Shown here in pieces: positions 12,899 to 24,106 of a stretch of DNA of 64,000 nt (position 1 is the first letter of the stretch; every line of letters starts with the position of its first letter). The notes beneath the pieces are model-generated. The model did no database searches. It was not told the origin of the DNA and saw only the letters and a list, made by a program, of their open reading frames with translations. Both the position numbers and the translations under genes were made by a program. Location of the stretch: NCBI GenBank assembly GCA_002917075.1, contig NTMA01000004.1, positions 372,001 through 436,000 of the forward strand. The letters run 5' to 3'. Source of the stretch: Hawksworthiomyces lignivorus (lineage: Eukaryota > Ascomycota > Sordariomycetes > Ophiostomatales > Ophiostomataceae).

Positions 12899-15800
12899 AT
12901 GGACTATAGAAGCGTCCACACGGCCACTAGAGCCGGACGGGCACCCTCTGGGGGTGCCAACCTCGACAGCAGGCGCCAGAAGGCGCAGACACACGGCCAG
13001 CAGCCGCACCTGGACGCGCCGGGCATCCTGCACTTCGACTCGGACCCGTCGACCACGCTCGACAGCCTGAAGAACCTCATGGCCTTCAGCCAGCAGGCCG
13101 CCGCGAAGCACAGTGGCCGGTCGCGGCACGACGATATCCTGTTTGCCGCCAAGCACGCGCGCGCCCAGATGCCGCCGCAGTTCCGCGAGCCGCCGTCCTC
13201 GACCGGCTCGCACGGCACCATCACCAACAGCACCATCCACCTGGGCAACGGCGACGACACGTCCCAGTCCGCCGCGTCCTCTTCGTTTTCTGCCGGCCCC
13301 GACGCGGAGTCGACGCGCGCCTCCGTCTACCAGAAGCACGCCCACCACCGCGTGCACCGGTCCACGGGCCGCTTTGGCGGCGAGAAGAAGGCTACCGACA
13401 TCTTGAGCGGCGTCGTCAACACGTCAGCCCTGTTTCGCACCTTCAAGGAGTGGAAGCCAGACGACATGAGCGAGCCAGACATCTTTGAAGACGCCGACAG
13501 CCGCGACGGGGACAACGCGGAGCACAACCCCCTCACCGCAGAGTCGACGACCAACTTTGGTCTCCTGGACAACCTGGCTCATTACAACAAAGAAAACCAC
13601 CTCTCTCCCCAATCTCATGCAGCGGCCAAGATCGGTCCTCTGGCGGGATCACCTGCACAACGAACACACCGTACTGCGCTGCAAGCCACCGTGCAGAACG
13701 AATCTGATTTGTCGATTGTCATGTCTTCAGCAGCCAACAAGCAGAAACCCGCCAGAGTAACCGCTAGCCAAGCGCCAACTCTCCGGAAAGCGGCTGTCTC
13801 TGCAGCCGCAGCGGCGGCGGTACCAGTTGCTGCCCCGGCTGCAAAGAAACCCAGCGGAGGGACCGTCAAAGAGTCGAACACCAAGAAGAAGCTGCTGGCT
13901 GCATATAGTCGCGCTCCGCTGGAGGAAGATCTCACCTCGCCGGAGACGTCGGCGGGTTCCCGTGAGGATGCCGACTTGAGGGTTCCATCTGCAGCCGCAT
14001 CTCAGATCAGAAGAGTGGGCTCAGCCCCTCCAGCCCCAGTTCCAGCAGCGTCTGTTGCTCGTGCTCTGGCCACGACGGACAGCCATGACGCGGTTACGAA
14101 CCAGTCATTTATTGTACCGTCTAAATCGTTCCCTCTTCTACACAATCTTGTCACCGGCACCCTCCGTTTTACACCCGGAACGTTTGCCTACAACAAGTCT
14201 GTTGATGCTCAGCACAAGTACCAGCTTCCGGCTGGGAACTTGCCAGAAGACGAAAAGGAGATTTTCGTTGATATCGAAAACATCCGCGACGAGGTCATTC
14301 GCCTGCAAGAACACGACGAGATGCTCCAAGAGGAGATTTTCCAGGGCGAGTTAAAGTACAAGAACCTGCTCGAACGTTTTTACGCCCTGGCCCACAAGTC
14401 ATCAGACAGCGGCGTTGGCTCAGATGGGGGTCTACCACTGAAAGTGAGCCAAGAGCAATACAAATGTGAGATGCTTCTGACTTGAAATCCGCTATTGTGA
14501 AAATCCATCCCGCAAATCTAACACCTGTACAGTATTACAAAACAAGATTCTCGAGCTTGAAACCGCCCTGAACGTGGCGCGCACCCAGTACGAAGAACAA
14601 GCCCGGTCTGCAGCAGATCTGTCAACGCAGCGCGATGCTGCTCTGAAGCATGCAGTACTGGCCTCCGATAGGTCCAAGAAGTTGACGATTGATCTCGAAG
14701 CCGTGCGCGAAAAGCTAGCTACCTCGACGCACCGCCCTAGCCAAGAAGCCCAGCGGCGCATCCAGCAGCTGGAGCAGATGGTGGCGGAGCGCGAGCGCGT
14801 CATCAAGGCTCTCAAAGACGAGCGGGACGCGGCCAACAGCAGCCATCGGGAGGAGTGCCGCCTCCACAAGGAGCGCATTGCACGCATGGATGCGGAAAAG
14901 AATATGCTCAGCGGCGACCATGCCAAGTGCAAGGAGGAGAAGCAGGCTCTCAGAACGAGCCGGGAGACGCTGACCAAGAAGAATGCAGCTCTCAAGGAGC
15001 AGGTGCACGTGGTGCGGCAGCAGTGCAAGGACCGAGAGGCCGCGTTTTACTCTGTTGTCGAGCGGCAGCGGAACCAGATCACGAAGCTGCATCTGCTTCT
15101 GAAGGAGAGAGAGACCAGCGTGCGGCAGCTCGATGAGAGCTTCCGGAAGCTGCGGCAGTCATGGACTACCAAAGATGAGACGGTGACTCAGATGACAGAA
15201 ATCCTAGAGCGGTGGCCGGGTGGCCTGCCTGAAGAACACCGAGAGAACCTGCACACCGACACAATTGATGACCTGGAGGACGAAGAGCACGACGATGACA
15301 ACGATGTCGACGCTGACAACCACGACTACCAGTCTGACCTTGACGAAGAGGAAGAGGGAGAAGAAGACGATCTGACTCGCGAGGTTGAGGCCCCTCTTCC
15401 TGCCAACACGCAGCACAGCCAACAGACAGAGGAGAGCGATGGCGCCTCCGACTCGGGCCAATCTGCCGTGGACCATTCGATGGACGAGAACATGACTTCG
15501 GCGTTTATCATCCCCGACCTAGACTTCCACACGCAGAATGTGGATGACGAGTCCACAGCGCATTTGTCGCAGCAGGGTGAATCTGCACACCACGGGGCCT
15601 TGAAGTCCAAGCTGTCTGCCAAGACCACGCAACACAAATCTGTGACGTTCCAGACAGAGAAGACCGTCCACACGTCCCAGAAGTCGTCTTCCACAGCCAC
15701 GCCTTCGGCCGTTTGCAAGCATAACCGTGTGAACTGTGTCATCTGCTGCCAGAAGGCGGGGCCTGCCAGAGAAAACGAGAAAGTCACAGTCGCAGTGCCG

Positions 15801-16124
15801 CGGCCCATCCCCGCACTGCCCGACCCGAACATGGATCCGGGAAATGCGCTGGCGTACGTCATGAAGCTGCTAGACGACGAGCGCCGGCACCTGTGGATGC
15901 AGATCCAAGATAGCCGCCGGGAGGGCGCAACCGAAGAGACACTAAATGAGAAGCGCCGGCCACGGCGGGCGCTGCGCGAGCCCGAGGAGCTCTGGAACGC
16001 TTATGTTCTCAAGGTCGAGCAGCTGAACCGCCTGGACGACGTGCTGGAGGGCCAGCGGGCCGCTGGGCAGGCCATGACGCGGGAGGAGATTGACGTGACG
16101 ATTACGCAGATCCTGGAGGCGTAA
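12899..16124 (+). CDS. spindle pole body protein, PPC89/Cep57-like
   Basis: Predicted 1,052-residue coiled-coil protein of the microtubule-organising centre. Exons are 12899-14465 and 14533-16124; the junction gives QYKLLQNKILELETAL, continuing one heptad pattern. The first 400 residues are Ser/Pro/Ala-rich and disordered but hold FAYNKSVDAQHKYQLP and a predicted helix around RDEVIRLQEHDEMLQEEI. A long coiled coil spans about residues 450-690. A very acidic Asp/Glu stretch (about 735-790) follows, then a Cys/His motif C-x-H-N-R-V-N-C-x-x-C. The conserved C-terminal block starts at DPGNALAYVMKLLDDERRHL and resembles the Cep57 microtubule-binding domain of fungal PPC89 proteins. Expected role: anchoring gamma-tubulin and spindle-pole components. 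Recognition rests on the C-terminal block and overall architecture. Confidence 0.82.
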
Positions 16125-16466
16125 GACACTGGGCGTTTTTGAGGCAAATGTTACAACAAAAGCTAAGCATTGCATGATTGAAGGGGGCCCATATCTTTGT
16201 GCATCTTGGCCCTTTTTTCTTGGGAGTTTTCTTGTTCATTTGGGGCGTTCACATAGCGCAAAGAGATAATGACGACAAGTCTGGTGTAAGAAAGAACATG
16301 TTTGATTTTTGGTTTTCTGTTTTGGGTTGGCTTGTACTCTTGGGGCATCGCGTGTCTATTTCATATTCTATTACTATCTCAGTAATTCGGAGCAATACAA
16401 AGGGAATCGCACATATCTGCACTATTCAAACTGGATTTCTTTCTGCCACTTGCCACTCTTCCCTTT
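16125..16466. other. convergent 3' intergenic region
   Basis: About 340 bases between two convergent genes, presumably their 3' UTRs; nothing else is seen. Confidence 0.45.
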
Positions 16467-18332
16467 TCAGTCGTTTCGACGCCGATGGTAAGATGAACTC
16501 TGGTGATACAGCGCAACCACGCGCTGCACCAGCTTCCGACACGGCTTGCCCAGCGTCCACAGCGACCCCCAGGCGCCCAGGGCCGCCGTCGCGCCAGTAC
16601 AGATGATCAGCGGGGCATAGGAGCGCGCGGCAGCGACAGCGGCCGAAGAGGACGACGCGGCGGCGGCAGCCTCGGCGCCCTTGGCCAGCAGCGCGCCGCT
16701 GACGGGCCCGCTCAGGACGAAGCCGAGGCCGCGGCCGCCCATGAGCATGCCGAAGATGAGGCTGGTGTCGGCGGCGGGGTCGCGGCGGCGCATGTCGTGC
16801 TGGACGGCGGACCAGGTAGTGGAGAAGCCGCCGGCGAAGAAGCCGTAGAGGATGGAGAAGGCGACGAGGGTGGCGAAGGGGTCGGCGCCAGGGCCGTGGT
16901 GGCGGTGGTCGGCACCGAGCTGGTTGGCGGGCAGGTCGCTGACCCACCAGAGGGCGAAGACGGAGGCGCAGGAGCCGGCGGAGGAGAAGAGGACGACGGT
17001 GGTGGCGGGGAGGCGGTCGCCGAGCAGGCCCATGACGAGGGAGCCGGGGACGGAGGCGATGGAGAAGACGGCGAGCAGCAGCGGGCCCGTGTAGGCGCGC
17101 AGGGCGGTGGCCTGGTCGAGGCCGATGTTGGACGCGTACGACGCCATGTAGGTGCTGGGCATCTGATAGCCGAGCGACTGGACGATGTTGCCGACCATGA
17201 GCATCCAGAAGAGGGGGCGGCGGAGGAAGACAAAGGGGCTGCGGCGCGGCTGTGGAGGCGAAGGCGAAGGTGAAGGCAGCGACGACGGCGACGGCGACGG
17301 CGACGGCGACGATGACGACGACGATGAACCCTCCTCGTCCTCCTCCCGCCCCGCGTTGTCCCGGGCCTCGCCAGCTTCGCCAGCGACTGGCGGCGGCGGC
17401 GGCGGCGGCAGCGGCACGCGCGGCCGCAAGAAAACCAGCACGGGCAGCGCCATGAGCGCCGACGCCACGGCCAGCGCGCGCAGCGTCGTCTCCATGCCGA
17501 AGCGGGCCAGCAGCGCGTTGACGAGCAGGGGCATGCCGCCGCCGACGGCGGCCTTGGCGGCCCACATGACGCCGATGGCAAAGCCCTTGCGCTCGACGAA
17601 CCACTCGTCGAGCGCCAGCGACGCCGTGCTGAACAGCATGGCGCACCCCAGCGCGTACAGCACGCCCTGCGTGGCGATCAGCGGCGCCAGCGACGCCGCG
17701 CCGCCCGTGCTCGCGCCCGGCGCCGACGACCCCGCCAGGCTGGCCACGGCCACCACGAGGCCCAGCGGCGCGCACCACGGCCGCAGCCGCGGGAACCGCG
17801 CCAGCAGCGCCATGACCACGGGCACCGCCAGGTACATGATGCCGGTCTGGGTGGTGCCGATGGAGGCGACGGCGCCCGGCGACACCGCGCTGAGGCTGTG
17901 GGTGTTGTAGTAGTTCTGGAAGACGCCAAACGAGAGCGAGTAGCCTGCGAGCACAGTCAGCGGAGGAGGGAGAACCCAGATATGGAGACAGAGAAATGAC
18001 CGGAGAAACGCACCCCAGATCGGCGCCTGAGCCAACGAACAGGCGGCCAAGACCAGATACGCGGCACGGCCGCGGTCCGCCGGGGGCACGTGCCCTCCCA
18101 GAATTTGTCCTGGAGCGGGCGGCTCTGGTTGCGAGGATGGCCGCCCTTGGCGCAGGCTTCTCGGACCGGCGCTGCTGATGCTATCGCTGTGGCTTATACG
18201 CCTGCTTCCCCTTTCGCCAATGCTGCTGCAGTTGCTGTGCACTCGTTCTACGGACCTCATCGGCGATACTCGGCCCCCAGGCCGGTCTGCAGCCGGACCG
18301 GGCCGGCGAACATCGGTGAGCTCAATGTCCAT
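16467..18332 (-). CDS. MFS transporter, monocarboxylate-transporter-like
   Basis: Predicted 598-residue 12-helix transporter resembling fungal MCT/Mch proteins, which move monocarboxylates or riboflavin-like solutes. I start at ATG 18332 (MDIELTD), because the longer frame upstream is AT-rich and lacks coding character. A 69-nt intron (18013-17945, GTGCGT...CGCAG) must be removed to give the hallmark GYSLSFGVFQNYY at the end of helix 1. The intron is a multiple of three and contains no stop, so a retained form would also be open. The loop between helices 6 and 7 is a low-complexity Pro-run, acidic patch and Ser/Pro repeat (about 17240-17420, encoded by CGGCGAC-type repeats), longer than usual. 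The N-terminal 95 residues are Ser/Pro/Arg-rich and cytosolic. The substrate is unknown. Confidence 0.85.
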   Translation of the reverse strand: MDIELTDVRRPGPAADRPGGRVSPMRSVERVHSNCSSIGERGSRRISHSDSISSAGPRSLRQGRPSSQPEPPAPGQILGGHVPPADRGRAAYLVLAACSLAQAPIWGAFLRSFLCLHIWVLPPPLTVLAGYSLSFGVFQNYYNTHSLSAVSPGAVASIGTTQTGIMYLAVPVVMALLARFPRLRPWCAPLGLVVAVASLAGSSAPGASTGGAASLAPLIATQGVLYALGCAMLFSTASLALDEWFVERKGFAIGVMWAAKAAVGGGMPLLVNALLARFGMETTLRALAVASALMALPVLVFLRPRVPLPPPPPPPVAGEAGEARDNAGREEDEEGSSSSSSSPSPSPSPSSLPSPSPSPPQPRRSPFVFLRRPLFWMLMVGNIVQSLGYQMPSTYMASYASNIGLDQATALRAYTGPLLLAVFSIASVPGSLVMGLLGDRLPATTVVLFSSAGSCASVFALWWVSDLPANQLGADHRHHGPGADPFATLVAFSILYGFFAGGFSTTWSAVQHDMRRRDPAADTSLIFGMLMGGRGLGFVLSGPVSGALLAKGAEAAAAASSSSAAVAAARSYAPLIICTGATAALGAWGSLWTLGKPCRKLVQRVVALYHQSSSYHRRRND

Positions 18333-19573
18333 TCTATTCCCTGAAAAGCTACTCAGAAGTATTCTTTCTTCTTTCAAACTGGTCTTATCCTGTTCTGCCT
18401 TGCCGTGCCAGATGAGTCGGTGTCTGATGACAATAGTTATATGACGAACACTGTAGTTAGCCAGCTGGCTGACGACGTCATTTATATATGTATGTATATA
18501 GCAACAGCGACAAAAACAAGTAGAAACTTGTGTAAAAAAGATGAAAGGACCAAACTTGATTGTCATCGTCGGCATCATCGTTTAACCGGTCTTACTACGA
18601 GTACGATGTAGATCCACTCGGCCTGCTGAAGGATACGACGGTGGCTGCAGTCGCGGGGATTGCGGGTCCTGAAGGCCCTGGACCGCCTTAGCGTCCTGAG
18701 CGACATCGGCACATCGGCACATCCATCACCTGCAGGTTCACGCCTATCAGGTCGTGAGCCATCGAGGAAGTACTGTAGAAGCAATAATAATCACAGACCG
18801 ATTCTAGAGAGGTGCTTTTTCCATTCATTATTTTCACCTGCTCATTGGCGTTACTTCGTTTTGAAGAGCTTCTTTAGATTGCAACCCAAAACTCGTGTCT
18901 TCGCGTTTGTTCCGTCGACAACATCTTATCACGGGAGAAAAAGGCAAATTGAGAAATTTGGGACTTGAGTGCTATGTATTCTCACTTCCAACAGCATACT
19001 TCTCCGAGGACAAACTTCTGTTTCCACAGAGCCATTATATCAATCACACAGCTTGTCCATCACCTAAGCAACCTTTGGCCAAAAGCCATGTTCATTACGC
19101 AGGATTGCACTATTAAACTACTTAAGTAATGTTACAACGGGCTAGTTAACACAATCCTGTCTTTGTGCGCCACACAAGACTATTGCTTCTAAAGGTAGTT
19201 GCGTTCTTTATATATCAAGCGGTATTATCCTTGATTGTTTACCGACAACACTAATGCTCGGCGATGTCTAATAACTTTATTTGAAAAAGAACGTAAAATA
19301 TTTATCTGCAAAGAGTGAGTCTAACCGGCTGGCTTGAAAATTCTTCAAGTCTCTCTCGTCATGACTCATCTACCAGTCTTGACCCTCTAGATCTGCGCGA
19401 TTAGCAAAAGAACCTGCTTGATCTTCTGACAAGCAAAATTTTGTCAGCGTGTTACCTCCATGCTCTCGGTATAGATTTGGAGAAGTCTTGCCTGGGAAGA
19501 ACTGTCGGTTGGTTGTGAGTCTCAGTATCGCTCCCGAACAAGCCAGGGTACCAATCTCGGGTTAAGTGCCTCT
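18333..19573. other. intergenic region
   Basis: About 1.2 kb holding the promoter of the MFS gene and AT-rich spacer. TATATATGTATGTATATA at about 18482-18500 is TATA-like. No gene is supported. Confidence 0.45.
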
Positions 19574-22018
19574 CTACCGTGGTAATGATTGGGCCTCGTT
19601 AGCATGCTTCACCACGCCTTTGCCTTTGCAAGTAAATAATAAACGAAATGGGATGATGAGCGTTGCGCTACTTATATTATCGTACATACCTTCTCTCATC
19701 AAAGCTTGCAGCGTCTCCCGCCCGTAGGTTGCAGCATCCTCTAGGAAGGCCGATAGACGTTCCAGTGCTTCGTCTCTATCCAAGGCAGTTAAGCTTCGGC
19801 CTGGTATTTGTTCAGAGGGATTCATCTTCCGGCGGATCAGATCATCCAACTCAGCCAGCCGCTGCTTTACCACTATGCTATCAGCTTGAGGTGCGGTCTC
19901 TTTGAGAAACGCCTCCAAGTCTCCGGCGATGTCGACCTGCCCTGCTGTCGATAGACCGCCAGGGCGTATATTCTCACGCGATCGTACAAATGCGTATCGC
20001 ACTACAAAAATTATCATCGTCATTCCAGACTAAGTCGATATCTTTGTCCGGCTTCTCCCTCGAGACTAAAACTGTCAAGCTCTCTGGCACAAGATCCTGG
20101 ACAAGCGGCCAGCATTCTATCTGAGCCAGCTTCTTCCTACGCTTTTCTGATGCTAATTGTGCGTCTCCTCCACTGTCGCTACTGTGGCCGCTCTGATGTG
20201 CGATTCCGTAGACTCTATCGAATGGTCGGCCGCTGGAAGCGCGACTTCAATGCTGCGAGAAGTGGCATCAGTCGGCTCGACTGAGATCTGACCCAAGCTT
20301 GGCGCGCTGCATGCAAAATAAAAACCATGCCTGGTCTTCACTTTCTATACCATCCGATACTACAGTCGACAAGAATGCGAGAAAGCTCGCTACAAACGCC
20401 TCCGGGCGCAACAGCGTATCGCCTAAATAACAGTAATACGGGAGAAACGCCTTGTTGTTGGAAGTCATGACTGGCTGCGTCACCTGTACCCGGAGAAATA
20501 GATACTGCACCGGAAATGCCTGGAATACCGGGCAAATACTACTAGACCTAGGAAACCACATATGATGTCGCAGCGCAGCTGAGCACGTGCCGGTCAGTAT
20601 AAGTTTGACGCCTCTGCGGAGCAGAGACGACTCTGCGAGATGTGCAAATAGCTGTGTGGTGCAATCGTCATCCTTCCGCTGGGGTCGTTGGTGAAAGCAG
20701 AGCTGGAGAAAGGTGGCCGGGGCGCTAGACAAGGCTTCGACAATTTGAGCGGTAGAGCCTTGAATGGAATCGATACACAGGCTGATCGACTTGGCATGAC
20801 GCAAACCAGGCCTCTGGAGGGCCGCGCGCAGCACCTCGACCGACAGGCCCGAAAAGGAAGCCTACGGTAGGTGTGTCTGTCCAGAAAATGCCACATCTAG
20901 CATATATGCTGCGTGCTGAGACTGGTGCAGTTTTGCAGCTAGCCAAAGTAGCTCACTTCGAAAGGAGGCTAGCACACTAGGAACAGACCGCAGGATTTCG
21001 ATATTCTTTAGTGATAATGCCGCTGCTTCGAGACCCGCATCACCATCTCCCTTTGCTATGCCAAATAGACATTCTACCAGGCGCGAGGCAGCTTGTTTAT
21101 GCAATGTCTTCAGAGGTGACAGAGGCGACACCAAACTTGGCAGTGCTATTTCTTGTGGTCCGTCAGCCAAAGGCCAGACAGCTGCAAAATAAGAAACTAG
21201 TTAGCTTTTTGTTGTATGGTACCGCCCGTGACGTGTAGGACAAGAAATTTCCAGAATTCACCATCGAGAGCCTCGGGCCCTATCAGAGGTCTTGCCTCCA
21301 AGGCTGAAACTGATCCACTGTCAAATAGGTGTTTCGACTCGTAGCGAAACTTTGCCATATATGCCCGAGCCGACGGAGGTGTCCTCGTCTGCGTTTCTGT
21401 TACATAATCGTATGGTATTCCCCAGTACTCGATCCTCTCCACATAGATTCGTCTGTGCCCAGTAGCCACGATGCCGTAGCGGACATTGTCTAGATCAGAA
21501 ATATCGATAACCGCAATACCATATTTCACATTATTGCTGTCATAGACCAGCCCCAAAGGCTCGGGCTGCATGCAGGCGTCGAATTTGTGAAAGGCATCGT
21601 CGTTGGCTGTAGCAAGCTAAAGACCTAGGGCAATAAAGGGAAATTCGCGTAGCCATGGGGATGGTGGCCATTCTCGCTCTCCAAGAAGCGTTGTGACACG
21701 AGCTCCCAAGTCGTTGTCCAAGCACCTCGCTTGGGGAGAAAGACCGCCACGGGTATAAGCATCGGTGGCCAGTGCAAGCTCGCCATCAATGGCGGCATGT
21801 TTTGCTGGACTGGAAAAAAGGCGCACCACTCGCAAGCAAGAACGCACAACGTCGGCGCCCCGGAAATACTTTATTTCTCCATCGGCCAGCTCACGCCGCA
21901 TTACAGCTAGTTGGCGATACCGGCCACCTACTTTGGCCACGACGAGAAAGGCAAAGGATTCAGGGTCTGTAACAGGTGTGCCTCTGTCATAATTGGTTGT
22001 CTGCGCAGTAATGTTCAT
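19574..22018 (-). pseudogene. decayed gene for a large conserved fungal protein of unknown function
   Basis: Pieces in order along the minus strand form one protein of about 750 residues like an uncharacterised family I recall from Hypocreales; no function is known. The frame opens at ATG 22018 (MNITAQTTNYDRGTPVTDPES). Lesions: an in-frame TAG at 21617-21619 (LGL*LATANDD), an in-frame TAG at 20862-20864 (THLP*ASFSG), and a frameshift near 20300. There QAWFLF must shift by one base to continue as ACSAPSLGQISVEPTDAT. A normal-looking short intron (GTACC...GCTAAC...TTGCAG, about 41 nt, near 21183-21223) links FWKFLVLHVTG to VWPLADGPQ. The last piece (about 20023-19690) continues VVRYAFVRSREN ... 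ALERLSAFLEDAA. Both stops fit CAG to TAG. Sequencing error is possible, but three independent lesions argue for decay. Confidence 0.72.
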
Positions 22019-22557
22019 TATTTTCTAGGTTTACTTTCCAAGTTGCATTGTGATGTGTACTGAAAGGTAACGCTAGGATGTCTCCTAACAAGACTTCAAA
22101 ATCCCTAAATATTGGTGATACTAATACTGAACTTGTGATTTCGAAACCATTGGAGTAAATTATGATGTGGCATGCTGGCAAATAACCAACAGTCTAGAAT
22201 GAAGCCAGTACACTTCACGAGGCCTCTTGAGAGATGATCCCAAATCTATTTTATGGGCCGGATGAATGCAGAGCTGTGCCACACTGGAGACGAGCATGCG
22301 GGGATTGATATCTTAGCAGAGTGCAGAAAAATTACAATGATAAGAACGGACTTCTTGTCACCAATAAGTTTCTAGAGAGTATATACAAATCCATTACTTC
22401 TGCCCGAAAACACTGAGGTTAGACATCCGCAACACTGTATCCTTACACAGAGTAATTAATCGTGCCTAGTAGAATGACAGTCCTTGTTCGCTAAAGTGTC
22501 TCATAGTATTTGATTAATTGCTTCTATTATACCGCGTTGATAGCCTCTGTTCCTGCC
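22019..22557. other. intergenic spacer between divergent genes
   Basis: AT-rich, about 540 bases. It would hold the promoters of the decayed gene and of the gene at 22558. No further feature is recognised. Confidence 0.45.
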
Positions 22558-23552
22558 ATGAGTGCACATCTCTCTGGGCTGCCCTTGTTGTCGCTCGAGG
22601 AAGCACGCGAGCAACCCTATGGCCGCACCATCTGGGGCATGGTCGGTTCGGGCCTCGCGTGCTGCGGCTTTGTTATTTTCCGCTGCTTCTACGGCGACGA
22701 CGATGGAGATGATGCAACGTGGACACAGTTTCTCGATACGATGAAACAGGACGCATATGCCTACGTGCGAAGCGAGGTGCGCCAGGCGTTTGCCGAGTAT
22801 CTGGAGCCGGCTCTTGCGTGGACCGTGATCGAGGACGCGGCGACGCTGGCCAACGCAACCAAAGAGCAAGTGCGGCAGCGCTTTGTCGCCTGGCGTGACG
22901 AGCAGCTCCGGGACAAAGCCAGAAACATATTAGTCCCACAGGCGTCCTTTTACAATGACCTGCCACGGTTCAACTATTGTCTCTGCGTCGACAAGGCTTG
23001 TCTTGACAGTTTGCGGGCTTACCTACAAGTGAAGCACCAGCTGGGGCCCTACGAGGCCGGGCCGCCGGTGACCATTGCACTCGTGGCTGCGCCTTGGGAA
23101 CGCCCGTTTGCTTCTCTCGAAGATGTGCAGAGGCAGCAGCAGTGGCTCGGCTGGGGGGATTTTCTCTCTAAGACAGCCGCCCAAGAAGAAGTAGGAGAAA
23201 ATGAACAGGGAGAAGACGAAGAAGAAGTGAAAAACGAAGAGGAGGAGCATGAAGAAGATGGAGAAGACGAAGAGTACGAGGAGGAAATACAAGAGGACGA
23301 GTTTCCGCCGATCGAGTCGTGCACATCCGTACGTTTCTTTTCAAGCCCTCTACAGTCAAAGCTGTACTCCTATTACACTTTATTAATAAGACAACCATTT
23401 TCTAGTTTGACGTCGGCTGGATGTATATCGAAGTCAAGACCTTGGTTGTAATGTATGACAACTTGCATGGCGGAAACAAATGGGAGCATTACTATCTTCG
23501 GCCACCACTGGTGTATCCCAAGAACCAGTTTCGATCGGTGCTAGTGTATTAA
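22558..23552 (+). CDS. conserved fungal protein of unknown function with acidic region
   Basis: Predicted 305 residues from two exons, 22558-23328 and 23406-23552 (GTACGT...TTCTAG). The N-terminal half has WGMVGSGLACCGFVIFRCFYGDD and VIEDAATLANATKEQVRQRF, a pattern I recall from widespread uncharacterised ascomycete proteins in which an F-x-x-Y/F-R-C-x-Y-x-D-D stretch is followed by VQEDAA and a RxRF helix. The middle reads FNYCLCVDKACL. Residues about 210-255 are an almost pure Glu/Asp run. The last exon (FDVGWMYIEVKTLVVMYDNL) resumes a globular pattern and matches the usual family end. The start ATG at 22558 begins that conserved N-terminus. No function is known. Confidence 0.75.
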
Positions 23553-23825
23553 GACGAATAAATTGTGTTCTTGGGTTACTTGCAATATGCTACAATTTGT
23601 GACCCTGTCATGTCATGCATTTGTTGGCCTTCCGCTTGTAATCTGGATGCCGAGATTCTGGACCTATGATTTTCTGTAACTTTAGATTATAAACGAAAGA
23701 TCGTTGATGCCTTGGTTGATACATAATAGTTTCCTGAAAAGAATCAATAGTATAATTTTTCCGCTTGGCCTAGAAACAAAATAGGGCTGCTGGGGAAGGG
23801 CTCTGCAATTAGCGTTCAACATGAT

Positions 23826-23970
23826 ACCTTATTAGTAGTCCGAGGGAAATCATTTGCTCCTAGGTTTTGCTTATCTGCGAGAGGATAGTCCAAGTCCACA
23901 GACGCCATTAACGAACTAGGTCTGAAGTGTTAGGCCTGATATGATTGAATTTATCGGTCAGCAGGTGCGC
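23826..23970 (+). repeat. degenerate dispersed repeat, copy 1
   Basis: About 145 bp that matches 36961-37110 in the same orientation. Shared blocks include ACCTTATT, GGAAAT-ATTTGC, TTTGCTTATCTG-GAGA, GACGCCATTAACGA, and TTGAATTTAT-GGTCAGCAGG. It lies about 140 bp upstream of the Zn2Cys6 regulator. No coding potential and no obvious terminal inverted repeat. It could be a decayed MITE or solo LTR fragment. The rest of 23553-24106 is AT-rich spacer with nothing else recognised. Confidence 0.75.
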
Positions 23971-24106
23971 CCCCGCATCTAAGCTCCCTCTAGATAAGAA
24001 TGAAGAAGCAGTTTAGGGAAAACAGCCCCAAACGAGACTGAAACAAAACATCTTGCTTGGTGAATAGTCGTCGTCTATTGTGGTTTTCGAAAGTTAACAG
24101 CTTCTC

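Noticed and set aside
16503..17910. Long GC-rich open frames on the plus strand and in other minus frames over the MFS gene
   Set aside because: They are shadows of the biased codon use and Ser/Pro repeats of the real gene; they have no family pattern.
21598..21619. Treating the first TAG of the decayed gene as part of a tiny intron (GTCTTTAGCTTGCTACAG)
   Set aside because: It would be 18 nt, far below workable intron length, and has no branch site.
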